A stretch of 42,621 nucleotides of DNA, taken from the NCBI RefSeq assembly GCF_943912325.1, contig NZ_CALTTX010000016.1:1-42621 (forward strand). The letters are read 5' to 3'. The notes below the pieces were generated by a model. The model was not told the DNA's origin, did not search any database, and saw only the letters and a list, made by a program, of their open reading frames with translations. Source of the DNA: an uncultured Microbacterium sp. (GTDB lineage: Bacteria > Actinomycetota > Actinomycetes > Actinomycetales > Microbacteriaceae). The position numbers and the translations under genes are program-made. Below are positions 7,202-14,746 of the stretch, piece after piece. Every line of letters begins with the position of its first letter. Positions within the stretch are counted from its first letter, which is position 1.

Positions 7202-7780
7202 TTATCGGTCCGCTCGTTGGAAGACGTGGAGTGCGACGTCTTCCCATTGCGTCGCATTGCGAACAGGCGGCGCAACGTCACCCTCCAGCCTCAGCGATGA
7301 CGCCAGCGCGCTATTGGCCAGGTCGAGCCACCTTTCGGGGGTCACCGGAGCATGGCCTTCGAACTCTTCCGGGCTGCCATCATCGCACCAGACCCCAGCG
7401 TCAGAGTTGACCGAGAAACACCGAACGAGCGAGCCCGACTTCCAATGGCCGTAGCCGCACATGTCGTTCACCGATCGAGATGTGAGCAGCTGCACGTCCG
7501 GCCACTCGGTGAGTGTGAGGTACCTCTCGTCCAGCGTGTCCGGGTCGTCGAGGTGAGCGTCGAACGTGGCGATGAGCATGCCATCTGAGAACACACCGAC
7601 CGCGATTGAGTCTTGGTCGGGAAAGCACACACTCAGCAGCGGTTGCGCGTCGACCCGGCGATAGGGGGTCCTGGGAAAGAGGCGCCTCACGACCGCGGCC
7701 GCCTCATCACCCGCCGCGGGCTGGTTGAGATCGACGGCGCCGTTGCGTGAATAGATCAGGAACGAGAAGCGGAGACCCAT
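7202..7780 (-). CDS. Hypothetical protein, possibly DUF6928-like
   Basis: Cytosolic protein of 192 residues with no signal peptide or membrane segment. It starts MGLRFSFLIYSRNGAV, and includes LSVCFPDQDSIAVGVFSDGMLIA and a C-terminal part with ERWLDLANSALASSLRLEG. The layout (short N-terminal beta strand with a sugar-or-date-like YSRNG turn, then a WxD-rich second half) reminds me of actinobacterial DUF6928 proteins, but I cannot confirm it. The ATG at 7780 is preceded by TAGAGT-N6, a leaderless promoter pattern. It flanks the toxin-antitoxin patch; function unknown. Confidence 0.75.
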   Translation of the reverse strand: MGLRFSFLIYSRNGAVDLNQPAAGDEAAAVVRRLFPRTPYRRVDAQPLLSVCFPDQDSIAVGVFSDGMLIATFDAHLDDPDTLDERYLTLTEWPDVQLLTSRSVNDMCGYGHWKSGSLVRCFSVNSDAGVWCDDGSPEEFEGHAPVTPERWLDLANSALASSLRLEGDVAPPVRNATQWEDVALHVFQRADR

Positions 7781-7786
7781 TCCGCG

Positions 7787-7792
7787 ACTCTA
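7787..7792 (-). promoter_or_regulatory. -10 box of a leaderless promoter
   Basis: Minus strand TAGAGT, six bases, then ATG at 7780. Confidence 0.5.
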
Positions 7793-7811
7793 CGTCGGTG
7801 CGCCGCGACCG

Positions 7812-9362
7812 TCACGCAACGGTGACGCGGATGCTCGGCCAGCCCGTCGCGCCGTCGGGGGCGGGCGGCGCCTGGGTCTGCGTCTGCGGGTGGCCGTCGC
7901 GGCCGACGGCGCGGGCGGCGATCGTGTACTGACCCGCGGCGGGGCTCCACGGAAGCATCCATTGCACCCACGTGTCGTCTGAAATCGAGGTCGCGAGCTG
8001 CGCGTCTTGCCACGCCGCACCCGACGCGCCGACGGCGGCGCCGGGCGTCAGCGGCTCGATCAGCACCTGCACGCCCGCGACACCCACATGCTGCTGCCAT
8101 GCGACACCCGCGATGACCGTGTCGCCCGCCTCGAGGTTCGCATTGCGGCGTGGCACGTCGATGCGGCTCGCGAGCTTGATGGGGCCGAGCGCTGACCACC
8201 CGCGGGGCGTCCAGTACCCTTCGGCATCCGCGAATCTCGTCACCTCGAGCTCGGTCACCCACTTCGTTGCCGAGACGTAGCCGTAGAGGCCGGGCACGAC
8301 CATGCGCACGGGAAAGCCGTGCTCGGCCGGCAGCGGATCGCCGTTCATGCCGACGGCGAGGATCGCGTTGCGCTCGTCGGTCAGCGCCTCGAGCGGCGTG
8401 CCGGCCGTGAACCCGTCGCTCGAGGTCGAGAGCACCATGTCGGCCCCCGCCTGCACGCCCGCTTGCGCGAGCAGGTGGCGGATCGGGTAGCCGAGCCACA
8501 GCGCCGTGCCGATCAGATCGCCGCCGACCTCATTCGACACGCACGTCAGCGTCGTGACGCTCTCTTCGAGCGGCAGCGCGAGCAGCTCGTCCCACGTGAG
8601 CGTGACCTCGCGGTCGACGAGCCCGTGGATGCGCAGCCGCCACGACGACGGGTCGAGCTGCGGCACGGCGATCGCGGTGTCGATGCGGTAGAAATCCGCG
8701 TTCGGAGTGATGACGGGAGAAAGGTGCGCGAGGCCGAGTTCGGCACCCGCGGGGACGGATGCGGTGACGGATGCCGGGGGCAGCACGATCGCGTCGCGCA
8801 CCGCGTGCGCCGCCCGGGCGCCCGATGACACCGCCCAGCCCCCGGCTGCGCCGAGCGCGCCGAGCACGGTCGCGCCGCCCGTCCAGGCGAGGAACGCGCG
8901 GCGATCGGTGCCGTCTCGCGCGCTTTCGGCCCGGGGCAGCAGCACCCCGAGAGCCCCGACCGCGACGACGGCGCCGACGAGCGCGGGCGCGAACGCGAGG
9001 GGCCCCGCGTCGGCGCGCGTGAGCGATGCGGCGACGCCGATCGCACCCGCGACAGCGAGCACGGCGATAGCGCCGACGGGGCTTCGGCGGGCGAGCAACC
9101 CGGCGCCCGCCCCGACCGCGAGCAGCACGATCGCGACCGCGACGACGAGTGCGGCCTTGTCGCCCGTGCCGAAGAGCGCGATCGCGAGGTCTTTGCCCCA
9201 CGGTGGCGCGAGGTCGATTAGCGCCCCGCCGACGGCGGCGACGGGGCTCGTGCCGACGAGGGCTCCGACGAGCTCACCCGCACCGCCGCCGAGCACGACC
9301 GCGGCGACCCCGACGGCGGCCGCGCGCCCGCGCGCGACGGTGGGGACGGATGCGGCGCTCAC
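7812..9362 (-). CDS. Membrane-anchored molybdopterin-dependent oxidoreductase (sulfite oxidase-like)
   Basis: Molybdoenzyme of the sulfite oxidase superfamily, 516 residues. The first about 190 residues hold several membrane helices (VGVAAVVLGGGAGELVGALVG, LVVAVAIVLLAVGAGAGLLA, FAPALVGAVVAVGALGVLL and a last anchor in FLAWTGGATVLGALGAAGGW). The outside catalytic domain follows: FYRIDTAIAVPQLD, WRLRIHGLVD, then TLTCVSNEVGGDL, where the Cys should coordinate molybdenum, and HGFPVRMVVPGLYGY. The C-terminal Mo-co oxidoreductase dimerisation domain ends the protein. This architecture is common in Actinobacteria; substrate and electron partner are unknown. GTG start at 9362, six bases after TAGCAT (leaderless). 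Confidence 0.9.
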   Translation of the reverse strand: MSAASVPTVARGRAAAVGVAAVVLGGGAGELVGALVGTSPVAAVGGALIDLAPPWGKDLAIALFGTGDKAALVVAVAIVLLAVGAGAGLLARRSPVGAIAVLAVAGAIGVAASLTRADAGPLAFAPALVGAVVAVGALGVLLPRAESARDGTDRRAFLAWTGGATVLGALGAAGGWAVSSGARAAHAVRDAIVLPPASVTASVPAGAELGLAHLSPVITPNADFYRIDTAIAVPQLDPSSWRLRIHGLVDREVTLTWDELLALPLEESVTTLTCVSNEVGGDLIGTALWLGYPIRHLLAQAGVQAGADMVLSTSSDGFTAGTPLEALTDERNAILAVGMNGDPLPAEHGFPVRMVVPGLYGYVSATKWVTELEVTRFADAEGYWTPRGWSALGPIKLASRIDVPRRNANLEAGDTVIAGVAWQQHVGVAGVQVLIEPLTPGAAVGASGAAWQDAQLATSISDDTWVQWMLPWSPAAGQYTIAARAVGRDGHPQTQTQAPPAPDGATGWPSIRVTVA

Positions 9363-9368
9363 GCCGTG

Positions 9369-9374
9369 ATGCTA
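9369..9374 (-). promoter_or_regulatory. -10 box of a leaderless promoter
   Basis: Minus strand TAGCAT, six bases, then GTG at 9362. A CTGACA lies 20 bases further upstream as a loose -35. Confidence 0.5.
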
Positions 9375-9514
9375 CGTCCGCGGGGTGCGCCGGGTGTCAG
9401 CATCCGTCGATTCTCAAAGCAGATCCTCATGCGCGTGACGCGCGCCGCCCTCGCATAAAGACACGCCGTGCACAAGGCCGCGAGCGAGAAACAACCCCGC
9501 AACATGCCCCCGAC

Positions 9515-9520
9515 TAGGGT
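9515..9520 (+). promoter_or_regulatory. -10 box of a leaderless promoter for the ATP-grasp operon
   Basis: TAGGGT, then GGGCAC, then ATG at 9527. The transcript should begin at or next to the start codon. Confidence 0.5.
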
Positions 9521-9526
9521 GGGCAC

Positions 9527-11299
9527 ATGGGTGACCTGTTCGACGGATACGGCTCCACCGCCGCGACGCGCAAGACGCCGGGTGGCCTGCCCGCGTTCGA
9601 CGAGATGTTCGGGAATCCGGGGGGTTCCGGCGCTCCCGCCGAATCGCGCGAGGCCTACCGAGATCTGCATCGCGCCCTCGCGCGCATGACGCAAGACGAA
9701 CTGCGCGGGCGCACCGAATCGCTCGCGAGTTCGTACCTCGCGCAGGGCGTCACGTTCGACTTCGCCGGCGAAGAGCGGCCCTTCCCGCTCGACGCCCTGC
9801 CTCGCGTCATCGAGCACTCCGAGTGGGTGCAGGTCGAGGCCGGCGTCAAGCAGCGGGTGCGCGCGCTCGAAGCGTTTCTCGACGACATCTACAACCGGCA
9901 GAACTGCGTGCGCGACGGGGTCATCCCCGCGGCGCTCATCGCGTCGAGCCAGTACTTCTACCGCCAGGCCTACGGAATCCACCCCGCGAACGGCGTGCGG
10001 ATCCAGGTGTCGGGTATCGACCTGATCCGCGACGAGCACGGCCAGATGCGCGTGCTCGAAGACAACGTGCGCGTGCCCTCGGGCGTCAGCTACGTCATCT
10101 CGAACCGTCGCGTCATGGCGCAGACCCTGCCCGAGTTGTTCTTGCAGATGGCCGTGCACCCCGTCGGCGACTACCCCAACAAGTTGCTCGCGGCGCTGCG
10201 GGCATCGGCCCCGCCCGGAGTCACCGATCCGAACGTCGTCGTGATGACCCCCGGCGTCTACAACTCGGCGTACTTCGAGCACACGCTGCTCGCGCGGCTC
10301 ATGGGTATCGAGCTCGTCGAGGGTCGCGACCTGCTGTGCATCGGCGGCAAGGTGTTCATGCGCACGACGCGTGGCCCGAAGCGCGTCGACGTCATCTATC
10401 GCCGCGTCGACGACGACTTCCTCGACCCGCTGCAGTTCCGCGCCGACTCGATGCTCGGCGCCCCCGGGCTCATGCTCGCCGCGCGCCTCGGCAACGTGAC
10501 CATCGCGAACGCGGTCGGCAACGGCGTCGCCGACGACAAGCTGCTCTACACGTACACGCCCGACCTGATCCGCTACTACCTCTCGGAAGAGCCGATCATC
10601 CCGATCGTCGACACGTGGCGGCTCGAAGAGCCCGACGCCCTCGAAGAGGTGCTCGACCGCCTCGACGAGCTCGTCGTGAAGCCCGTCGACGGTTCGGGTG
10701 GCAAGGGACTGGTCGTGGGGCCGGATGCCTCGCCCGCAGAGCTCGACGCATTGCGTCAGCGGCTGCTCGCCGACCCCCGCGGGTGGATCGCGCAGCCCGT
10801 CGTCATGCTCTCGACCATCCCGACCCTCGTCGAAGACGGCATGCGCCCGCGCCACGCCGACCTGCGCCCCTTCGCCGTGAACGACGGCGACGACGTGTGG
10901 GTGCTACCGGGTGGGCTCACGCGCGTCGCACTTCCCGAAGGACAGCTCGTCGTCAACTCGTCGCAGGGCGGCGGGTCGAAAGACACCTGGATCGTCGGTG
11001 GCACGGCCCCCGGACACGTCGAGTACGGGCAGGGTTCGGGCCTTGCCGGGCTCGTCGCCGACCAGGCATCGCCCGCGACCGAATCGATCTCGATCATCAG
11101 CGAGGCCGAGGCCGTTGCTTACGCCGCGGGCTCTGCGTCTGGCTCGGGCTCTGCAAACGAGGAATCGACGGATGCCGGGGCTCCGAGCACTCCCGAAGTG
11201 CAGCCCGCACCCGAACATGCGCCCGAAGACCGGCCGCGCGGCAACGCGCAGCAGGAAGCGCAGCAGCAGGGGCGCGACGAGAAGGGCACGTCATGCTGA
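9527..11299 (+). CDS. Circularly permuted ATP-grasp type 2 protein (COG2308)
   Basis: Predicted ATP-dependent amidoligase of the circularly permuted ATP-grasp family, 590 residues, first gene of a three-gene operon. Seen: FLDDIYNRQNCVRDGVIP, RVLEDNVRVPSGVSYVISNR, and the nucleotide loop LVVKPVDGSGGKGLVVG. The conserved domain ends near residue 515 (GGGSKDTWIV). About 75 residues of Gly/Ser- then Gln/Glu/Pro-rich low-complexity tail follow, longer than usual for the family. The family is predicted to link amino acids or modify peptides, together with the alpha-E and transglutaminase-like partners; no biochemical role is established. Its stop (11297-11299) overlaps the first of three repeated ATG triplets. 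Confidence 0.92.
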   Translation: MGDLFDGYGSTAATRKTPGGLPAFDEMFGNPGGSGAPAESREAYRDLHRALARMTQDELRGRTESLASSYLAQGVTFDFAGEERPFPLDALPRVIEHSEWVQVEAGVKQRVRALEAFLDDIYNRQNCVRDGVIPAALIASSQYFYRQAYGIHPANGVRIQVSGIDLIRDEHGQMRVLEDNVRVPSGVSYVISNRRVMAQTLPELFLQMAVHPVGDYPNKLLAALRASAPPGVTDPNVVVMTPGVYNSAYFEHTLLARLMGIELVEGRDLLCIGGKVFMRTTRGPKRVDVIYRRVDDDFLDPLQFRADSMLGAPGLMLAARLGNVTIANAVGNGVADDKLLYTYTPDLIRYYLSEEPIIPIVDTWRLEEPDALEEVLDRLDELVVKPVDGSGGKGLVVGPDASPAELDALRQRLLADPRGWIAQPVVMLSTIPTLVEDGMRPRHADLRPFAVNDGDDVWVLPGGLTRVALPEGQLVVNSSQGGGSKDTWIVGGTAPGHVEYGQGSGLAGLVADQASPATESISIISEAEAVAYAAGSASGSGSANEESTDAGAPSTPEVQPAPEHAPEDRPRGNAQQEAQQQGRDEKGTSC

Positions 11300-11364
11300 G
11301 TCGCATTGCTGCCCTTCGACTCGCTAGCGCTCGCTCAGGAACCAGGAAGGACGACTCATGCTGA
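11293..11364 (+). CDS. Putative minicistron 1 (23 residues)
   Basis: ATG 11293 opens a 23-codon frame beginning MLSRIAALRLASARSG and ending in Cys-TGA at 11362-11364. Its first six residues equal those of the alpha-E protein. The start overlaps the ATP-grasp stop as ATGCTGA, and its own stop overlaps the next ATG in the same way. It is a by-product of the 65-bp duplication; a function for the peptide is not implied. Confidence 0.3.
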   Translation: MLSRIAALRLASARSGTRKDDSC

Positions 11365-11422
11365 GTCGCATTGCTGCCCTTCGACTCGCTGGCGCTCGCT
11401 CAGGAACCAGGAAGGACGACTC
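11293..11422 (+). repeat. 65-bp tandem duplication at the ATP-grasp/alpha-E junction
   Basis: Two head-to-tail copies (11293-11357 and 11358-11422) differing at one base (GCTAGCG versus GCTGGCG). The first 17 bases recur a third time as the true start of the alpha-E gene at 11423. Each copy carries the start context, a run CTTCGACTCGCT-GCGCTCGCTCAGGAACC resembling short dispersed repeats of Actinobacteria, and the AGGAAGGA Shine-Dalgarno for the next ATG. Confidence 0.9.
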
Positions 11423-11429
11423 ATGCTGA
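11358..11429 (+). CDS. Putative minicistron 2 (23 residues)
   Basis: Second copy of the 23-codon frame, one silent or conservative base change from the first. Its TGA (11427-11429) overlaps the alpha-E ATG at 11423. It has its own AGGAAGGA sequence about eight bases upstream, so ribosome entry is plausible. Confidence 0.3.
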   Translation: MLSRIAALRLAGARSGTRKDDSC

Positions 11430-12355
11430 GTCGCATTGCCGAATCACTGTTCTGGATCGGGCGTTACATCGAACGGTCCGACGGCACGGCGCGCATCCTC
11501 GATGTCCACCTGCAGCTGCTGCTCGAAGACCCGTGGATCGACGAAGACACCGCGTGCCGGTCGCTCCTCGCCGTCATGGGATCGGTGCCCCCCGAAGGCG
11601 TCACGAGGGTTGCCCGCGAAGACGTCTTGCAGGCGCTTGCGGTTGACCGCCTGCATCCGTCATCCATCGCCTACTCGCTCACATCGGCGCGCGAGAACGC
11701 CCGCCGCGCCCGCGAGATCGTGTCGACCGAACTGTGGGAGACGCTCAACACGACGAGCGCGCGGATGCCTCGGCGCCTGCAGTCCGACAAGGTGCACGAA
11801 TTCTTCCAATGGGTGCGCGAACGCGCGGCGCTCGCGGTCGGGATCATGGAATCCTCGACGAGCCGCGACGAGGCGTGGCAGTTCTTCACCCTCGGTCGTG
11901 CGATCGAGCGCGCCGACATGACCGCGCGGCTGCTCGCGACGCGCACGCTCACCGAGGCATCCGGGCCGTCGTGGACGACGATCCTGCGTTCGTGCGGCGC
12001 GTACGAAGCGTACTTGCGCACCTACCGCGGCATGCCGTCGGCGTCGAACGCGGCCGAGTTCTTGCTGCTCGACCGGCTCTTCCCCCGCTCGATCGTCTAC
12101 GCCGTCTCGCTCGCCGAGCAGTGCATGAGCGCGATCGACCCGCGCGAAGACCGCGTCGGGCACTCGAACCAGGTGCTGCGCGCGCTCGGGCGCATCCGCA
12201 ACGACCTCGAATACCGTCAGCTCGGCGACATCGTGGCTGAGCTTCCGCGGCACATGGAACGCGTGCAAGAGGTGACGCGCGAGGCATCCGAAGCGATCCG
12301 CCAGCGCTTCTTCCCGACGCACGCCGAACCGAGCTGGATCGGAGAGACCTCATGA
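11423..12355 (+). CDS. Alpha-E domain protein (COG2307)
   Basis: All-helical protein of 310 residues, second gene of the ATP-grasp operon. Seen: MLSRIAESLFWIGRYIERSD at the N terminus, which is the family signature, ARENARRAREIVSTELWE, FFTLGRAIERADMTARLL, and a terminal EVTREASEAIRQRFFP. Alpha-E proteins always travel with circularly permuted ATP-grasp and transglutaminase-like genes and are thought to act in the same peptide-modifying complex. The longer frame from 11306 reads through the duplicated leader and is rejected; AGGAAGGA before 11423 and the conserved MLSRIAESLFW start settle the choice. Confidence 0.93.
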   Translation: MLSRIAESLFWIGRYIERSDGTARILDVHLQLLLEDPWIDEDTACRSLLAVMGSVPPEGVTRVAREDVLQALAVDRLHPSSIAYSLTSARENARRAREIVSTELWETLNTTSARMPRRLQSDKVHEFFQWVRERAALAVGIMESSTSRDEAWQFFTLGRAIERADMTARLLATRTLTEASGPSWTTILRSCGAYEAYLRTYRGMPSASNAAEFLLLDRLFPRSIVYAVSLAEQCMSAIDPREDRVGHSNQVLRALGRIRNDLEYRQLGDIVAELPRHMERVQEVTREASEAIRQRFFPTHAEPSWIGETS

Positions 12356-12377
12356 CCCCTCGGCAGGCTCAGGGACC

Positions 12378-12403
12378 GCGGGAAATCTCCCGCAGGCGGG
12401 AGG
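12378..12403 (+). promoter_or_regulatory. Two mutually exclusive hairpins masking or freeing the transglutaminase Shine-Dalgarno
   Basis: GCGGGA (12378-12383) can pair with TCCCGC (12388-12393). Alternatively CTCCCGC (12387-12393) can pair with GCGGGAG (12396-12402), which contains the GGGAGG ribosome site of the gene starting at 12411. The two stems compete for the same strand, the layout of a translational switch. It lies 22 bases after the alpha-E stop. Confidence 0.4.
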
Positions 12404-12410
12404 CGCAGCT

Positions 12411-13256
12411 ATGAAACGGTTGCGGATCGAACACGTTACCGGGTTCACGTATGACGGCGAGGTCTCGGCGTCGTACAACGAAGCGCGGATGCTGCCGGGT
12501 TCCACCGACTCCCAGTTCGTGCTGAGCTCGGCGCTCGAGATCGCGCCGCAGACGTCGGCGCACTCGTACGTCGACTATTTCGGCACGCGCGTGAGCGCCT
12601 TTGACGTGCTTTCGCCGCACCGCGAGCTGAGCATCACGGCCCGCTCGCTCGTCGAGGTTCGCCCCCGCCCGATCGAGCACACGGGCATCACGTGGGAGCG
12701 CCTGCAGACCGAGGCCGCGCGCACGGTCGAGACGGTCGAGCAACTGACGCAGACCAAGCGCACGAAGCCGCCGAAAGAGGTCGCCGAGATCGCGCAGTCG
12801 ATCGCCGCGAGCCACGACGATCCGGGCCGCGCGGCGCACGACATCGTGCTCGCGATCGGCAACGCGGTCGAATACGTCACGGGCGTGACGGGCGTGCACT
12901 CGACCGCCGCCGACGCGTGGTCGGCGCGCAAGGGCGTGTGCCAAGACATCGCGCACATCGCGCTCGGCGCGCTGCGCTCGGTCGGGATTCCGGCGCGCTA
13001 CGTCTCGGGCTACCTGCACCCCAAGCCCGCGGCCGAGGTCGGCGTCGCCGTGCGCGGCGAGTCGCACGCATGGGTCGAGTGGTTCTCGGGGGAGTGGACC
13101 GGGTTCGACCCGACCAACAACGCCGAGGTCGGCGACCGGCACGTGCTCGTGGGGCGCGGCCGCGACTACAACGACGTCCCGCCGCTGCGGGGCGTGTACG
13201 CGAGCCCGGCGAAGAGCCACCTGCACGTCGAGGTCACGATCACGCGCGAGGCCTGA
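12411..13256 (+). CDS. Transglutaminase-like cysteine protease family protein
   Basis: Papain-fold protein of 281 residues, cytosolic, third gene of the ATP-grasp/alpha-E operon. N-terminal transglutaminase-associated beta domain at residues 1-85 (KRLRIEHVTGFTYDGEVSASYNEARM) followed by the catalytic domain. The triad is visible: Cys in ARKGVCQDIAHIAL, His in GESHAWVEWF, Asp in GFDPTNN. Members act as peptidases or amide-group transferases, and in this operon type probably cleave or cross-link the product of the ATP-grasp ligase. Starts at ATG 12411 behind GGGAGG. It is followed by a GC-rich repeat and palindrome region before the convergent gntR gene. Confidence 0.93.
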   Translation: MKRLRIEHVTGFTYDGEVSASYNEARMLPGSTDSQFVLSSALEIAPQTSAHSYVDYFGTRVSAFDVLSPHRELSITARSLVEVRPRPIEHTGITWERLQTEAARTVETVEQLTQTKRTKPPKEVAEIAQSIAASHDDPGRAAHDIVLAIGNAVEYVTGVTGVHSTAADAWSARKGVCQDIAHIALGALRSVGIPARYVSGYLHPKPAAEVGVAVRGESHAWVEWFSGEWTGFDPTNNAEVGDRHVLVGRGRDYNDVPPLRGVYASPAKSHLHVEVTITREA

Positions 13257-13269
13257 CCCCGGTCCCTAG

Positions 13270-13348
13270 GCGCACCGCCGCGGCACGCCCTGCCCGGCGC
13301 GCCCTGCCTGGGGCACGCCCTGCCCCCGGTGCCCTGCCCCCGGCGGGT
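13270..13348. repeat. GCGCCCTGCC-type imperfect short repeats
   Basis: Four imperfect 14-17 bp units built on CACGCCCTGCC or GTGCCCTGCC follow one another downstream of the transglutaminase gene. No reading frame was recognised here. Confidence 0.5.
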
Positions 13349-13437
13349 CCCCCACCCCGCGAGGCATGCGGATTCCGTCGAGGCACGTGCATCCGGCGCA
13401 TGCCTGAGCGCGGATCGCATGCCTCGCGGAGTGGGGG
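13349..13437. repeat. Dispersed palindromic element, copy A
   Basis: Outer arms CCCCCACCCCGCGAGGCATGCG (13349-13370) and its complement (13416-13437) match over 22 bases with one mismatch; the inner 14 are perfect. Between them lie GAGGCACGTGC and GCATGCCTGAG, an inner inverted pair. The whole 82-base block recurs at 22307-22392. Here it lies between convergent genes, where it could end transcription from both sides. Confidence 0.75.
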
Positions 13438-13450
13438 CTTGCGTGGGGGG

Positions 13451-14116
13451 CTACGCGCCCGCGTGGGCGACGAGACGGTCGCACGCGCGCGCGAGGTGGC
13501 CGCGCACGGCGCTCACGGCACCGTCGGCGTCGCCCGCCGCGATGCGGGCGAGGATCTCGGCGTGCTCTGCCGCGATCAGGGCGGTCGGCAGCAGGGCCGC
13601 GCGCTGCGCATGCGTCATGCAGAGGCGCATTTCGTCGGCGAGCTCGTCGTACGCGCGCTGAATGCGCGGGCTGCCGATCGCCGCGACGAGGGCCTGGTGG
13701 AAGCGCATGTCGGGGTCGACGATGTCGGCGGGCGAGGCATCCGTCAACGCATCGATCTCGCGTTCCGCCGCAACGGCCGCTGAAGGAACGAGACGGGATG
13801 CCGCGAGTTGCGCGATCGCGCCCGACTCGATCACTTCGCGCGTGCGGTACACATCGCGGATGTCGTCGGCGCCGAGCGATGCGACACGCGCGGCGCTGTG
13901 CGGTGCGCGCTCGAGCAGCCGCGTCTCGACGAGCGACGCGATCGCGGCGCGGGCCGTCGGGCGCGAGACGGCGTAGCGCGTGGCGAGTTCGAGCTCGGCG
14001 AGCCGCGTGCCCGGGGTGAGCTCGCCCGCGAGGATGCGGCGGCGCACGTCGTCGTGGACTCCCCGCTCGGCCGACCCGCCAGCCGACCCGCGGACCCCTT
14101 CGCCAAGCGCACTCAT
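13451..14116 (-). CDS. GntR-family regulator, FCD (FadR-type) subgroup
   Basis: Transcriptional regulator, 221 residues. The winged helix lies at about residues 20-85 (VHDDVRRRILAGELTPGTRLAELELATRYAVSRPTARAAI) and the all-helical FCD ligand domain at about 95-215. Metal-ligand-like residues are present in DPDMRFHQALVAAIG and EHAEILARIAAGD. FCD regulators sense small organic acids. The target is unknown: neighbours are not obviously metabolic, but a GntR-type palindrome lies upstream of the hydroxyacid dehydrogenase at 22566. ATG 14116 sits seven bases after TACAGT, so it is probably leaderless. Confidence 0.9.
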   Translation of the reverse strand: MSALGEGVRGSAGGSAERGVHDDVRRRILAGELTPGTRLAELELATRYAVSRPTARAAIASLVETRLLERAPHSAARVASLGADDIRDVYRTREVIESGAIAQLAASRLVPSAAVAAEREIDALTDASPADIVDPDMRFHQALVAAIGSPRIQRAYDELADEMRLCMTHAQRAALLPTALIAAEHAEILARIAAGDADGAVSAVRGHLARACDRLVAHAGA

Positions 14117-14123
14117 CGCGGCA

Positions 14124-14129
14124 ACTGTA
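14124..14129 (-). promoter_or_regulatory. -10 box of a leaderless promoter for gntR
   Basis: Minus strand TACAGT, seven bases, then ATG at 14116. Confidence 0.45.
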
Positions 14130-14204
14130 CCCGCCGCGTACCTCGGGCCGTTCCGCGGCCGACTGACTCACGTGCAACTCGTGCCTTCTGCGTGCGGATG
14201 CCGG

Positions 14205-14672
14205 TCATCGGGCAGCACGCGGCGCGAGGCCGGCCACGATCGTGCCGATGCGGCGGGCGCGCGTCGCCTCGGCCTTCGCCCCCTCGACTGCCGTGACGTG
14301 GGCGCGCCGCGCGCTCGGTGCGAGTTCGTCGAAAGCGGCCCGAACCCCGGCGCTCGCGAGGGCTTCGGCGAGGTCGTCGGGCACTGCGATCTCACGGGGC
14401 GCGGCATCGACCGTGAGCTCGACGTCGATCTCGTCGCGGCCCGCGATTCCCGACTGCGTGCGCCGCTCGCTCGAGAACGGGATCATCGCGGCACCCCGCA
14501 TCGACCCCACGGTCGAGCGGTACTCGAAGCCGTTGACGCGCACCACGACGGCGGGCCGCTTACCCGCGCCGAGGGCATCGAGCACCTCGGGCGGCACCTC
14601 GATGCCGGTGTTGTTGCCGATCTGCGTCATCGTCGTGCGGAACGACACGGTCGCTGCGGGGATTTCGGTCAT
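14205..14672 (-). CDS. YdeI/OmpD-associated family protein (DUF1905 plus OmdA)
   Basis: Cytosolic protein, 155 residues. The N-terminal half (VSFRTTMTQIGNNTGIEVPPEVLDALGAGKRPAVVVRVNG) is a DUF1905 beta-barrel-like domain. The C-terminal half (VPDDLAEALASAGVRAAFDELAPSARRAHVTAVEGAK) is the OmdA/YdeI helical module with its typical AFDxLxPSxR motif. Family members are linked to bacteriocin and antimicrobial peptide tolerance, but their activity is not known. ATG 14672 follows TAGTCT-N6, a leaderless pattern. It is divergent from ltrA. Confidence 0.85.
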   Translation of the reverse strand: MTEIPAATVSFRTTMTQIGNNTGIEVPPEVLDALGAGKRPAVVVRVNGFEYRSTVGSMRGAAMIPFSSERRTQSGIAGRDEIDVELTVDAAPREIAVPDDLAEALASAGVRAAFDELAPSARRAHVTAVEGAKAEATRARRIGTIVAGLAPRAAR

Positions 14673-14678
14673 GGCGCG

Positions 14679-14684
14679 AGACTA
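14679..14684 (-). promoter_or_regulatory. -10 box of a leaderless promoter
   Basis: Minus strand TAGTCT, CGCGCC, then ATG at 14672. Confidence 0.5.
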
Positions 14685-14746
14685 CTGGCATCCTGTTGCC
14701 ACGAGTCACCCGAACGCGCCGTCCCCGCGCCTCGCGCCTCATTCCC

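Noticed and set aside
13349..13437. Simple rho-independent terminator
   Set aside because: There is no T-run, the arms are separated by 45 bases with inner pairs, and a second copy lies between divergent genes.
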